From CADEDV01 sp036383515 (GTDB lineage Bacteria > Bacteroidota > Bacteroidia > Chitinophagales > Chitinophagaceae), in NCBI GenBank assembly GCA_036383515.1, contig DASVOE010000104.1, forward strand, positions 1 through 64,000: DNA of 64,000 nucleotides, read 5' to 3'. Below are positions 44,695-55,500 of this stretch, in pieces; the stretch's first letter is position 1, and each line of letters starts with the position of its first letter. Both the position numbers and the translations under genes were made by a program. The notes under the pieces are model-generated. The model worked only from the letters and a program-made list of their open reading frames with translations, was not told the DNA's origin and did no database searches.

Positions 44695-47600
44695 TTATTT
44701 CAACTTAATAAAAAGAAATACCGCTAATACTAATAAAATCAAAATGGCAATGATCAATAACAATGAAGTCCTCTTGCAGCATCTGCTAAATAGTTCAATC
44801 AAGGCTCCGATTGAAGGTATTTTATTATCAGGTTCCCATAGCCACTTATCATTAGATGTTGCTGGTACTGAATCTGAATCACCTCCTAAGCCATCAACTT
44901 TATCTGACTGCATTCCAATATATCTATCGAATATCAATCTCCAGGGGTCTACTATCGAGAGTGATTGCCTGACATATTTCAAAATTGAAAGATTTCTTAT
45001 TTCATTTTTTAGTATAAGTGCAGCGGTGCTAACACGGATATTAAACTGAAAACTTCCAATAATGCGCCTTGTATTATTGTAATATCTTGCCTGTTGTACC
45101 AGAACCTTGAAAAGCTGACCTTTTACAACAGTAGAAGGTAATTCAACAGTAAGTAACCCCGGCAGGTTTTTACTGAAGCCGCCTGGCACAGGTATATAAT
45201 TAACATCGGCACTTTTGAAGCTAAAAGTGTGTTCATCTTCTTTTGTGATTTTTGTAGGAGAAAATCTTGCGTAAGTCTCAAGAGCAAGTATATCATCAGT
45301 TGGTACATCAGGAAGATAGACTATCACTTTACTGTCTTTTGGTAAATTATTCCAATGTATCATTAACAGATCTGGACCACTCCGCTGCCCGGTAACGGCA
45401 CCATGTGTCATGTTATGAGAATCTCCGGCATCTGTAGGTATAAAGTGTTTTGGTAAAAAAAATTGAGATGGTCTTATTTCAAAAGTATGTTGAACGATAT
45501 GCGTTGCCAGACTGCCGGGGTTATCGGAATGTGCAATTGCGAGATTTCTTTGTGAAAGATTATCGCTGGAGCCAGGTGTTGCATTGGCTGGGGTCGGGTC
45601 GCCTTCAAAATAAACTTCGGCTACAAGACATTGATGAATTCCACGGATACTTGTTTGCAGATTAACAAGCGAAGTTGCATGAGTTGCATCTTCTGTAAAA
45701 GGTATTGATTGTCCCGGCTGATTAAAATCAAGCCAGCAACCAAAATAAACGACTGATTCAACATTGCCTTTTGCAGGAAGCGATTTCATATTCCTCGAAT
45801 CTATTTGAGAAGACATTAAGGCAGTTGAATAATCAACCCGTGGATCAGCAAAAAAAGGAATGGAGCTGATAAGGCCACCTTCTTTACCCACCACACTTAT
45901 TGTATTAACGCCTGTACCTGCCCTCGCGTAACTTGTAGCAGCGTTATATTGCATAGCTGTGCCTGCCGTATTAAACATCCGGAAAAAAACTTTAACATTC
46001 ACCGCATCATTATCTGTTGAAGGGGGTACAGGTATCGGCGCCTTATATCTCACTTTCGCAACTGCATAATTAAATACTCGTACTCCGCCGGAAGTTTCCA
46101 GCCATTCTAATTGACTTGCATTTTGATTGGTGTTTATATCATTGAATGGATGAAGTTCATCGCCCGGATAAATAGCCCTGTCATTAAACCTGTCAAGTAG
46201 CTGGGTGATAAAAGCAGTACCGGAAGAACCTTGCGCTATAGTTGCTCGGGTTGGCCCGTTTTGTCTCATCTGAAATACTCGCAGATCGACACTCAACCAG
46301 GATGTAGCACCATCAACCATGTACGGATTTGGAGCTTTGATTAAATTGATGATCGCTTGACAAGCATGTTGGAATAAAGAAGCAGTGATCCTTACATCTT
46401 TTGAAAGTTCTGGAAAACTAAAAGCAGCATTGGAAGTAAACCTGACATTGAAAACAAAAGTTACTTTCTGAGGAACATCAGGTGGTAATGACGGGTCTTC
46501 ATACAAAGTATCCACATGAATAGCCGACATGTCTGAAATAGTCGCATTATTCGATACTGCTGTAAAAGTAAGAGTAGGAGCTGTAGCAAAATTGTTGAGT
46601 TCTGAAGGTAGAAACCCATCATAAACCACATAGAATGCATTTTGAAAAATAGCAGCACCTGCAGGTTGTGCATCCACTTCTAAAACAGAAAAAGTGCTTC
46701 TGTCTGTGATTATTTCACAATGCTGAAAACCGATCCGGATAAATTTTGCAAGCCTGCATGGAAGCCCGGCATTGTTAATGATCCATAACATATAATAACC
46801 GGGTGGAAGAACTGTTGAGTCACCGGGAATAGTCGCTCTCAACGTGTTTGCATCAATTAAATTAAAGTTGAGACCAATATAACGCTGATCTGGATTGAAA
46901 GCATGTGTAGTAGATCCGTTTCGAATAAGCGCTACTCGCTGAATTGTTCCGGCATCAGGCGTATTGATAGTAATTTGCTGATTGTATGTTGCATGACTTT
47001 CAATGGAGCTTAATGTTGGTCTTGCAGGGTTATCAAAATAATCAGGTTTAAAGATCACAATTCTCATTTCGCCGACTGTAGCTGGATCGCCAGGATTTGA
47101 ATCATGACTTGACCCTGCAGTGAAAATACTTCCATCAGGCAGCAATAAGTTTGTAGAATGATAGTTACGGGCTATGCCATTGGGATCCGCAGCAAGAGAT
47201 TGCCAACTATCAGGATTTGAATAAATCCCGGTATTCCAATTGATGCCAGGTTCATAAATTTCTGGTTCTAGTACTTTTGTTGAATCCAAATTTGAATCAC
47301 CAACGCCGCCAAAAACCAATACCTTCCCATCAGGTAAAATTGTTGCGATTCCAAATTTTCGAATCCTACCAGCAGCAGCGCCAGTTCTGGGGGAAGTATT
47401 TTGCCATGAAGGAATCGCAGCTTCCAAATCAATTTTTTTGGGATCAGTATCATCACACATCAATACCCTGCACCGGTAATTTTCATTGGGTAATAGTGGT
47501 AATAGAACCGAGCTGCTATTCCAACCCCCATATTGGCTGCCGGGGCCTGGGATAGGGGGTCCTTCAAAATTTCCGGTAATGGGGTTATAAAATTGGGTGG

Positions 47601-48276
47601 ATCCGTCTTCGACCACACAGATAAACAGTAACCCACCTTTTATTAAATAAATACGGGGATAGAAATCTATCTCAGAAGTAGTGGGTTTTATCCAATGCCA
47701 ATTTCCTCCAGGGCTGTATCGCTCAGGAATATTATTATTATGCCAACTAATACTTCTTCTACTTGGGTGGCCGGAAAAAGCAATCAGATCGCCATTGGAA
47801 AGTGTCACAAGGGTTGGATACCATCTGCCCCCACCAGTTTTTCCAAATGAATCATCAAAATTAAAATCGGCAATTCGTTCCCAATTATTCCTTAAATGAT
47901 TATAAATCCAACAGGCTTGGTGACCACCGAAATTTCCTAATACATGGCCATGACCTCCACCAGGCCCACCTCCCCCTTCCCAGGATTCAGTTCCACCCCC
48001 GATAACCAACCTGCCATCACCCAAAAAGGCATGTCCGCTGCAAAATACATCTGTTGTCGGTGAAGTAGTATAGGTAATTGTTTGCGCATCCACATCATAA
48101 ATTCTTGTGTTATCTACATTTGCCGCTATGGCTGGTGTAGCATCTCTCCCTGCCTGAGCCTGGTTATGCTCATCACCTCCAAAAATAATGACCTTACCCT
48201 TTGCTCCTATAGGCAGCAATGCTGCGTGAATTGCAAGAATCTCAGAACTGGCGGAGAGTAATTCAAATGTGGCCAT
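44695..48276 (-). CDS. glyoxal/galactose-oxidase-type copper radical oxidase with C-terminal membrane tail
   Basis: A 1,193-residue protein. Residues 1-470 form kelch-like repeats of a copper radical oxidase with all five expected active-site residues: Cys79 (VFCSGH) and Tyr153 (GRWYPT) for the thioether cofactor, Tyr372-His373 (RNYHST) and His458 (STTHAFNPDQRYIGL). A galactose-oxidase C-terminal Ig-like domain follows to about 530. Then come some 600 residues of beta-rich unknown text, and a C-terminal membrane helix preceded by a basic/Cys-rich stretch (CCKRTSLLLIIAILILLVLA). Such enzymes oxidise alcohols or aldehydes and make hydrogen peroxide. There is no N-terminal signal peptide, which is odd for an enzyme normally secreted. 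Confidence 0.85.
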   Translation of the reverse strand: MATFELLSASSEILAIHAALLPIGAKGKVIIFGGDEHNQAQAGRDATPAIAANVDNTRIYDVDAQTITYTTSPTTDVFCSGHAFLGDGRLVIGGGTESWEGGGGPGGGHGHVLGNFGGHQACWIYNHLRNNWERIADFNFDDSFGKTGGGRWYPTLVTLSNGDLIAFSGHPSRRSISWHNNNIPERYSPGGNWHWIKPTTSEIDFYPRIYLIKGGLLFICVVEDGSTQFYNPITGNFEGPPIPGPGSQYGGWNSSSVLLPLLPNENYRCRVLMCDDTDPKKIDLEAAIPSWQNTSPRTGAAAGRIRKFGIATILPDGKVLVFGGVGDSNLDSTKVLEPEIYEPGINWNTGIYSNPDSWQSLAADPNGIARNYHSTNLLLPDGSIFTAGSSHDSNPGDPATVGEMRIVIFKPDYFDNPARPTLSSIESHATYNQQITINTPDAGTIQRVALIRNGSTTHAFNPDQRYIGLNFNLIDANTLRATIPGDSTVLPPGYYMLWIINNAGLPCRLAKFIRIGFQHCEIITDRSTFSVLEVDAQPAGAAIFQNAFYVVYDGFLPSELNNFATAPTLTFTAVSNNATISDMSAIHVDTLYEDPSLPPDVPQKVTFVFNVRFTSNAAFSFPELSKDVRITASLFQHACQAIINLIKAPNPYMVDGATSWLSVDLRVFQMRQNGPTRATIAQGSSGTAFITQLLDRFNDRAIYPGDELHPFNDINTNQNASQLEWLETSGGVRVFNYAVAKVRYKAPIPVPPSTDNDAVNVKVFFRMFNTAGTAMQYNAATSYARAGTGVNTISVVGKEGGLISSIPFFADPRVDYSTALMSSQIDSRNMKSLPAKGNVESVVYFGCWLDFNQPGQSIPFTEDATHATSLVNLQTSIRGIHQCLVAEVYFEGDPTPANATPGSSDNLSQRNLAIAHSDNPGSLATHIVQHTFEIRPSQFFLPKHFIPTDAGDSHNMTHGAVTGQRSGPDLLMIHWNNLPKDSKVIVYLPDVPTDDILALETYARFSPTKITKEDEHTFSFKSADVNYIPVPGGFSKNLPGLLTVELPSTVVKGQLFKVLVQQARYYNNTRRIIGSFQFNIRVSTAALILKNEIRNLSILKYVRQSLSIVDPWRLIFDRYIGMQSDKVDGLGGDSDSVPATSNDKWLWEPDNKIPSIGALIELFSRCCKRTSLLLIIAILILLVLAVFLFIKLK

Positions 48277-48800
48277 AATTATTTGATTTTAATTCCGAAG
48301 GAGGAAAGAAATTTTCGGGGATTGAGTGAAATTTTAAATACTCTTTGGGGACATTCCCAAAAATGAACATGAAATGGTTCATTATCTTTGATCTCGCAGA
48401 AAAGTCAACTACTTTACTTGGCATGGCTTCGAATTTATAGTGAACAAGTATTACAAAATGAAACCAGTGCTTATAGAGGGAACCTAAGAGACACTAAATG
48501 TAATTTATAAACATGCTGAAGTCAATACCACTTTTGTGGTATTTTATTATTTCTCCGATGGCATTTCGCAGCTTATCACAGGAATGTTATTAACTATCGG
48601 TATCAGTATGTCCATGCTGGACGACTGGCCTTGACTATCCCCAGAAGTGACTACTTATTATCCTATTGGTAAAAAGTAACTTCCTGTTTAAATGATACTA
48701 TGAAAAATTAGAGAGCTGAATAAATTTTGGAAGATTTAAGGAATAGAGTGCATTACCGAATAACTAAATACATTAATTGGTCATAAAAAGGTTCGATGTT
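48277..48800. other. gene-free stretch
   Basis: No gene is supported. A hairpin AATACCAC-TTTT-GTGGTATT (48524-48543) followed by a T-rich run resembles a plus-strand terminator, but no plus-strand gene precedes it. A 49-codon plus-strand frame from 48496 (LNVIYKHAEVNTTFVVFYYF...) ends at a TGA at 48634-48636 and may be a relic. The right part is expected to carry the end of the nuclease transcript coming from 48801. Confidence 0.4.
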
Positions 48801-49907
48801 TTAACCATGCTTAGCCTCTGGATTTTGAATATTCACAGTTACTGTTTGAGTTTTCTGAACTTTAGTACCGGGCAAAAGTTCAAAGTTCACATAGTAATCC
48901 ATCATGATCTTTAAAATACTTCCGTTCTTCACTATCTGATCATCATCGTTGTTTTGATTTACTATTGGTTCAGATAGAATTACTTTACTTTCTTCCTTGG
49001 ATCTTGAAATAAAATTTCTTTGTTGTGTAATATAATTCTCTACTACTAATACAAAATCAGATGAATCTGCCCTATCAAAATCAAATTTTGTTTGAACTAC
49101 ACTCTGAAGAAAATTAAAATGAATAGTTTCAAATTTTATGAAGCCATGCTCGACTTTTAAAAATTTAAAAGGATAGTTTTCAAATTTGACAACAACTGGG
49201 GTTTCAACAGCGATTTCGAGGCTTCCATTTTCAGGCTGCATTCGATAATTGAAATAATTTAACCACTTCTGAAGTACTCTGTTTCTAATCCCTCTTAGCA
49301 ACCTCATCAAATTGTCTCCCCTTTTTAATTCAGGGTAAGAATATAATTGAAATTGATCTGTAAGTCCAGCTTCCTTTGTAAAAGGTATTGCCAGTTCCAA
49401 TTCTTGTGGCCGCCCATCTCCCGTAGGATAAAAACGGGTTCCTTCTGGACGAATATTTGTTATTTTTCCATTGAAGGTTTGAAGATAAAACCAAACAAAG
49501 CGGCCTGGCTTCCCCCATTCATCTTCTGCGACATCTCGAATAATAAAAATATCAATGTTTTTACTTCTTGCATATTGAATAGCCCCTTCCTCATATCCCT
49601 TGGTTGTAAATATTACACCTTTATTGGCGTTTAAATCGTCTATAGTAGCCGCCATGACATTGATTATCTGACGATCCACTTTAGATTTCCACCGCTTGCA
49701 TTCAATTAAAATCTTTATCTCATGCAATTTAATCTTCTGAATAACCCGAACATCAATTTGATATTTTGAGCCGGATTTGCCATATTCGGTGACATTATGC
49801 TCTGCAATTATCTCATCTGATTCTTTATACAGATCAGCCACTAATATCTCAAATTCTTTCCAATCAAATATTTTGTGCAAAAATGAACTTATCGTTTGGT
49901 CAGGCAT
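48801..49907 (-). CDS. Mrr-like PD-(D/E)XK restriction endonuclease
   Basis: A protein of about 368 residues. The N-terminal 130 residues show the Mrr_cat nuclease pattern: WKEFEILVADLYKES, QIDVRV (Asp52), ILIECKRW (Glu69, Lys71), then ATIDDLNANKGVIFTTKGYE, which is characteristic of Mrr-like enzymes that cut modified or foreign DNA. The C-terminal 200 or so residues are not recognised and may sense target or partner. I use ATG 49907 (MPDQTISSFLHK) rather than 49928 because the extra residues (MTFIFFI) look like chance coding. It is the last gene of the minus-strand defence run. Confidence 0.8.
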   Translation of the reverse strand: MPDQTISSFLHKIFDWKEFEILVADLYKESDEIIAEHNVTEYGKSGSKYQIDVRVIQKIKLHEIKILIECKRWKSKVDRQIINVMAATIDDLNANKGVIFTTKGYEEGAIQYARSKNIDIFIIRDVAEDEWGKPGRFVWFYLQTFNGKITNIRPEGTRFYPTGDGRPQELELAIPFTKEAGLTDQFQLYSYPELKRGDNLMRLLRGIRNRVLQKWLNYFNYRMQPENGSLEIAVETPVVVKFENYPFKFLKVEHGFIKFETIHFNFLQSVVQTKFDFDRADSSDFVLVVENYITQQRNFISRSKEESKVILSEPIVNQNNDDDQIVKNGSILKIMMDYYVNFELLPGTKVQKTQTVTVNIQNPEAKHG

Positions 49908-50144
49908 GATAAAAAATATAAACGTCAATGAATAGAAGAACAGAGCAGTAATACAGCATCGCTATACATTAGTTCTTATTAATTAGTTTTAATAATGTGA
50001 CTTAAATTTTGTTCTCAAATTGCTCCAATACGTTTTATTAAACTTATTTTCGACTTGAGAGCTCTTGTAAATTTTTGACGGCTTGGATAGACAACGTTCT
50101 AACTTGGTTTTTGGCGAATTAGATAAAATCAGAATGTTTTGAAA

Positions 50145-51350
50145 CTACTTGATTTTATCACCATTAGGTTTAAGTCTTGTTGTTGATGGCGACTTGAAAT
50201 AGCCCAAATCATTTTTAATCTGTTCCGCCTCATTAATTTGCTCCTCTGTTAATTCAGGCATATCCATATAAAGCAAATCAAGTGAATATCCTTTGCCCTT
50301 CTCGTAATGTTCAGTAGCCAGCCCAATTACTTTTGTTCTGTCTTTAAATAGAGAACGAGCTACCAAGCATCGTAAATGAAGTTCTTTCCTACCGAATTCT
50401 CTGTCACTTAAAGGTCTTACCATTATTACATATAAAGGTGCATTTTCTAATTCGCTAAATACAATTCTTGCTTTTACTTTAGGCTTAATATTACCATCCC
50501 CAATAACCTCACTTATCATCTTGCTCATTTGTCTTCTCCCAAACCTTGTTTCTTTGTTCATGAGCCGTATTGCAATCTCAAGTTCATTTCTCTTTATGTC
50601 GTCAAGTAAACTTCCACTTTCAAAATCTTTACAGAGCGTTTCAATCAATTTATCCCACAAGTAGCTGACGGCGTTATCATCTTTTTCCTTTTTATACTCT
50701 TTAGAATTAGAAAAATTGATCCAATAATCACTATCTAATAAAAGCAGGTCTACTTGTCCTGGTATATCAAAACCATTATCCAGATACATTCCCAGATAAT
50801 CTTCACCAGAAAATGCAATCTGTCTGATACCTTTTGCAGTAAATTCTTCTTTCGCTTTCAAAAAGTTAATAAAATCAGTTACAGTATCAAGCTCTTCAAG
50901 TACAATTTTAATTGACCGCTCATCAAAGACATGAACAAATCCTTTCCCGAAATCTCCCACTTTTAAGGGAAATCTATCACCCCGGCCAAAGGCTACTGCC
51001 ACTCTGTAGATATTTCTTATACCATGTCCAGGCAACTTGATTTTTGTCGTCTTATCCTTTAAAAGAATTTCTTCCTTTTGTTTTATGATTCTTTCTGCTC
51101 CGTAAATCTGTGCCACAGATTCATCAATAGCTTTCCTTTCCCATCTATCGAAATCAATGTCATGATCTCCGCTGTCTTTTATGTTGATTTCCTTAACAGA
51201 AAATATAATAATGTCCGGGTCACAAACAACAAGAATATCACACAACTCTTTATCCAGTTTCTTACCAATTGGATTAGGGAAACTCCAAAATGAAAGGAAA
51301 GTTGATTTGCATAGATCGGAAACAAGTATTTCTGTTGCTGTCATCGTCAA
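50145..51350 (-). CDS. putative PD-(D/E)XK nuclease-related defence protein
   Basis: A 401-residue protein. The opening reads LSFWSFPNPIGKKLDKELCD, then ILVVCDPDIIIFSVKEI. This Asp38...Lys53 arrangement is like a degenerate PD-(D/E)XK core in a group of defence-associated proteins I recall only by this opening. Next is RWERKAIDESVAQIYGAERI. The rest (about 150-401) is of unknown fold and includes RRQMSKMISEVIG. It starts 19 bases after the next upstream gene and forms a pair with it. Confidence 0.65.
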   Translation of the reverse strand: MTMTATEILVSDLCKSTFLSFWSFPNPIGKKLDKELCDILVVCDPDIIIFSVKEINIKDSGDHDIDFDRWERKAIDESVAQIYGAERIIKQKEEILLKDKTTKIKLPGHGIRNIYRVAVAFGRGDRFPLKVGDFGKGFVHVFDERSIKIVLEELDTVTDFINFLKAKEEFTAKGIRQIAFSGEDYLGMYLDNGFDIPGQVDLLLLDSDYWINFSNSKEYKKEKDDNAVSYLWDKLIETLCKDFESGSLLDDIKRNELEIAIRLMNKETRFGRRQMSKMISEVIGDGNIKPKVKARIVFSELENAPLYVIMVRPLSDREFGRKELHLRCLVARSLFKDRTKVIGLATEHYEKGKGYSLDLLYMDMPELTEEQINEAEQIKNDLGYFKSPSTTRLKPNGDKIK

Positions 51351-51369
51351 TAAAATTTTCTCTTTGTTT

Positions 51370-52389
51370 TTACAAACAATCTTTCAAAAATTGTTTATAC
51401 TTTCTTAGTCGTTCTGTTACCAGTAATCTATCAATTACCTCTTCATCCTTGCCCAACCAAATATTTCTGCTAACAATCGCAGCAGTCATGTAATCACCAC
51501 TACCAAACCTTTGTGGTTTTTTGATTTCTGGCAATCCGACTTTAGTAGCCTGAGAAATTAAAATATTATGCCACTGATTCCTTTTTTCGCCTCTATTGAA
51601 ATCACCTTCATAATATATTTCTTGAGGGTGTGTAGCAATTTTGAAACATAAGTCACCCTGTTCTATTTGCAAGTAAACAGGGAAGCCATCCCAATCTTCC
51701 CAATTTAAACTTGCGTTCCAAAAGCCACCTCCACCAGGAGGGTTTACATAGTGCCATGTATTTATTCCAATTTCATTCTCCAAAAATTGATAAAACCCAA
51801 TCCAACAAGCATCGTTCCATTTGCCAATTTCAGTAATTCCAAAAGCTGTATGCTCAGATTCAATTCTTTCCAATCTATTTTTAAAATCAAAAAAGATATC
51901 ATTTGTAACCTGAGCGTAATTTAAGAGAAGTTTTAAAAAATCGGATCTGCTAAAAGTAGCAAAGCCTTTAGCCCTAATAGCCTTTAAATCCTTTTCGGGT
52001 TCACTACCTGTTTTAAGATAAATACAAACAAGTTTAAAATTGTTTTCAGTACAAAACTCTTCACCAGTTTGCTTGTACTTTAATAACTGTTCAGAATGTT
52101 CAGATGTGAACGTTTTATCTTCGATAATAATTAAGTAGTTACATTCGTGAGTGTAAACTTCTGCCCAAACATCTATTCCTTTCCATTGCCTGCCAGCTTC
52201 AACTTTGTCAATTGTCATGACATCTACATTGTATTGATTTTTTATTAATAGAGAAATAAACTCCTGTCCGCACAGGAATAAATTTCTATCGAATCTCTCA
52301 TTTTCATTATTTCCCCATTGTATTAACCATGTGATAAAAGCATCCTGGTGAAGTTCCTTTGTTGCAATATCAAAAATGTTTGGTTTCAA
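51370..52389 (-). CDS. PD-(D/E)XK nuclease family protein
   Basis: A 339-residue protein of the PDDEXK_4-like group. N-terminal text IFDIATKELHQDAFITWLIQ and the catalytic series KGIDVWAEV (Asp73), LIIIEDKTFT (Glu90, Lys92), then HSEQLLKYKQ are all present. It is likely a DNA-cleaving enzyme in a defence setting, but no cognate methyltransferase is adjacent. It lies between the SIR2-Argonaute gene (130 bases upstream) and the related protein at 50145-51350 (19 bases downstream), all on the minus strand. Confidence 0.82.
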   Translation of the reverse strand: MKPNIFDIATKELHQDAFITWLIQWGNNENERFDRNLFLCGQEFISLLIKNQYNVDVMTIDKVEAGRQWKGIDVWAEVYTHECNYLIIIEDKTFTSEHSEQLLKYKQTGEEFCTENNFKLVCIYLKTGSEPEKDLKAIRAKGFATFSRSDFLKLLLNYAQVTNDIFFDFKNRLERIESEHTAFGITEIGKWNDACWIGFYQFLENEIGINTWHYVNPPGGGGFWNASLNWEDWDGFPVYLQIEQGDLCFKIATHPQEIYYEGDFNRGEKRNQWHNILISQATKVGLPEIKKPQRFGSGDYMTAAIVSRNIWLGKDEEVIDRLLVTERLRKYKQFLKDCL

Positions 52390-52519
52390 ATTAATTGTAA
52401 TTAAAATATATGTGCTTCTAAATCATTAGTAGCATGGGCTGAATCAAAATTATAGGCTAAGTATTCAAAACAGCCGAAAAGGACTATCACATCTTTTAGG
52501 ATATTGTGATCTTTTACTT

Positions 52520-55500
52520 TTACATAAAGAACCTAAAATCGTAAGGTATAGCTTGCAAACTTTCCGTCTGTTTAGCCATTTTGGAAAGTTTCTTAGAAAA
52601 ATCAAGTGTAACAGGAAGGCTTTTGTATAACTCTCCGCCATTCCAATTCATTTTTGTAAGCGCTAATATCTCCTTAACAGTTGTTTCAATAGAATCTTGC
52701 CCCCTAAAACGCTTAATTAATAATGGTGCTGGTATTCCTCGTTTTCCTTGGTAGTAGTTCTTCCTGCCATTTTCTATTTCATTGTGAATCACAGTACCAT
52801 GTGTCCAAAGTAAAAAACTGTAATCATCTAATTGTACAACTGTTCCTCTTTCTATTGGAAAGCCATGTGGTAATCTTTTTGCAACATCCCCTCTAATTCC
52901 TCTCCAATTGGTAAATTGGATCTGCAATAGTTCAACATTAGAAATGCCGTCCAGAGCTTGCGCTATTCCTTCCATCTCTGCTCTTGTGAAATGAGTAGTT
53001 TTGTGAATAACCAGTTTTTCAAGCTTAGCATTTGAATCCATTCTAAAATAGGCTTCTTTGAGTTTCAGAATTAATCTTCTTGCATCTTCCTTGCTCATAA
53101 AAGGATTCTTCCCTATAAACACAGGCTTGTCAATTGGCTGAAGTAAAAAACGAAGCCCTTGACCCGAAGAATCAAAAATCTGACTACTGCCTAAAACAAT
53201 GTCATTTCTATTAGCTAAACTCTTTTGTGCATAACTTAACCCTATAAATGCGGTACTATCAGTATTGACTCTATTCTTCCAAGGCGTGCCACCAGCTTTA
53301 ACGTACATCCCCAATGACAACCACCATTTAACTTTTGAAGGGTCTGTATAGTTAATTGATTTATCCTCTACAAATTGAATTTTTATGCCCTTTTTTGCAC
53401 AATAAATTTTAAGTGAATCGTGGAAGTCGAAGTAATACTCATCATTTTTTAATTCCCGAAATTTTTGCCATGAGGCAGGAAAGTAAAGAACCAATAAATC
53501 GAACTCAGCTCTTATTCCATTAAAATAATCTATCGTTCTTTTTATATGGTCGTAAAATTGAAGCTGTGATAGATTAGCAACATCGAGGTCATTAATTATG
53601 GCACACAATTTATTATCAGCACCATTTGGTATCTCTAAATATCTTTTATACTCAGACGAAAAAGAAGAGTATTCTATTAAATATTCTGACTCAGAATTGG
53701 GAGTTGACGAAATATTTAACCCATTTAAGTGTGTTGTAATTTTTTGCAATCCGCTTTTAGGGGAGATTAGCCCTATTTTGATGGGTGAAGGATTGATAGA
53801 CTTATTTTCAAAAGAATAATCAAGTGGTCCAAAGTTCTTTAGCCCTTTTAATGGGTGGATTGAAGAATAATTGTTGTCAGATATATGAAAATCTAACACC
53901 GGTTCATTTACTTTAAAGGCTCCTTTGAAGCTTGTAAATCTATCAGCAACAATTCCTGCAAATGATAAATTCTCATCCATCTGAATTTTAAAATTGCCCA
54001 ATGAGAAATCTAAACTTCCCATTTTTGTTTTAAAAAAGTCCAGCCATTGCTGCAACTTTTCGTTTGCTTTTTGATTATACCTGCTGGAAATAATTTTATT
54101 AGCTAATTCCTGCTTTTGAAATTTGGTAAGGTTTGAATTATCCTCAAAATGTACACTCGGAAGAATAACTATATAAAGTTCCTTATCAAAAAATTCTATT
54201 TGCAACTCGAAGGCTTCATAAATAGCCACATTGAATTTATTAATACCATTAGGGAAGTTGATATATTTTAAATCCTCGTTAGCGTTCAGTCTCCTTTCAG
54301 TTGAATAGTATTTTCTAAAAACTTTGTTACCAACATTGCTAAGTTTATAATCCTTCAATAATGAAAAGTTGATTAAATCATACAACATGCCAATAAAGAA
54401 TGAATCTTTTTGCGAAAAAAGGTGAGGATCAAAGTCGACAGTTGTTATTTCAGAACTAATCTTCCCGTTAAACTTATTCTTTATTGTAGCAATATCCCCA
54501 AATACAATAGTCTTGCCTCTTGACAATGCTGCAATAAGCTCTGTGCCTTCAATTAACTCACGGAGTTCTTTCCAACCCTGAACCGATGATTCAAAACTAA
54601 AAGCTGTATTAGGAAATGATTTTGCCTTTATTCCATTTAATTTGATCGGATTAAAAGAGCTATTGGCTTGAGGAGCTGAAAAAGGCTTCCTCTTTTCAAA
54701 AAGATTTCTGGCAATACTTTCTATTTCAGGATGTGCAAGATTGCATATTGAATAGAGGTCAAACAGAAATTCATCAAAGCCTTCAATTTCAACAAACCCT
54801 GATAATTTCTTTTTATGTATTTTCTCTTCAAGTATATTTAAGTCTTCCAAAACCTTAGCTACTCTATCATTAGGTATTTGCCCTTTCCTGATACACCAAT
54901 ACAATCCGTACGGGAAAGGTTTATCTTTCTTAATACACTCTTCAAATGCATTCATTATTGAATCATCACTCCCGCTATAACCTACAACTATTAACCCCTT
55001 AGAGGTGTTGATTTTTGTGAAATAGTCCAGCAAATTTTTTTGGAGTTCTTTTAATTCATCTGTAGTATTTTGTAGCTTATCATATCTATAATCACCATGT
55101 AATTTTACTACTCTTGGGTAATGATTTAGGTTATCAATCTGGTGCTTATTGTCCTCAGAAAGAACTTCAAAACTCAAAGTATTATTTACCGATTTAATCC
55201 CATTCTCAACTAATTCATCAAAATTCGTAGTCCAAAGCAAATTAATCTTAGTTGCATCATATAAGGCGCCAAGACATTTATGACCAATCGAAGGTTGAAT
55301 GTTTGAAACTTTTCTTTGCATGAAAAATTTTCTATCCATTGCATTTGGATGACACTTTTCAAAATAAAAAGAATATTCTTCAGGGCTGTAGAGAGCAGGA
55401 TAACCGCTCTGCAAAGTGAAATAAGATTGGAGTGTATTTCGATTTCTTTCTGATTCCAAATCTTTAAATTTCTCTTCCTTAATCTTATTCGACTGACAAT

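Noticed and set aside
48524..48543. Terminator of a plus-strand gene
   Set aside because: The hairpin is real, but no plus-strand gene precedes it, so it is mentioned only in the description of the spacer.
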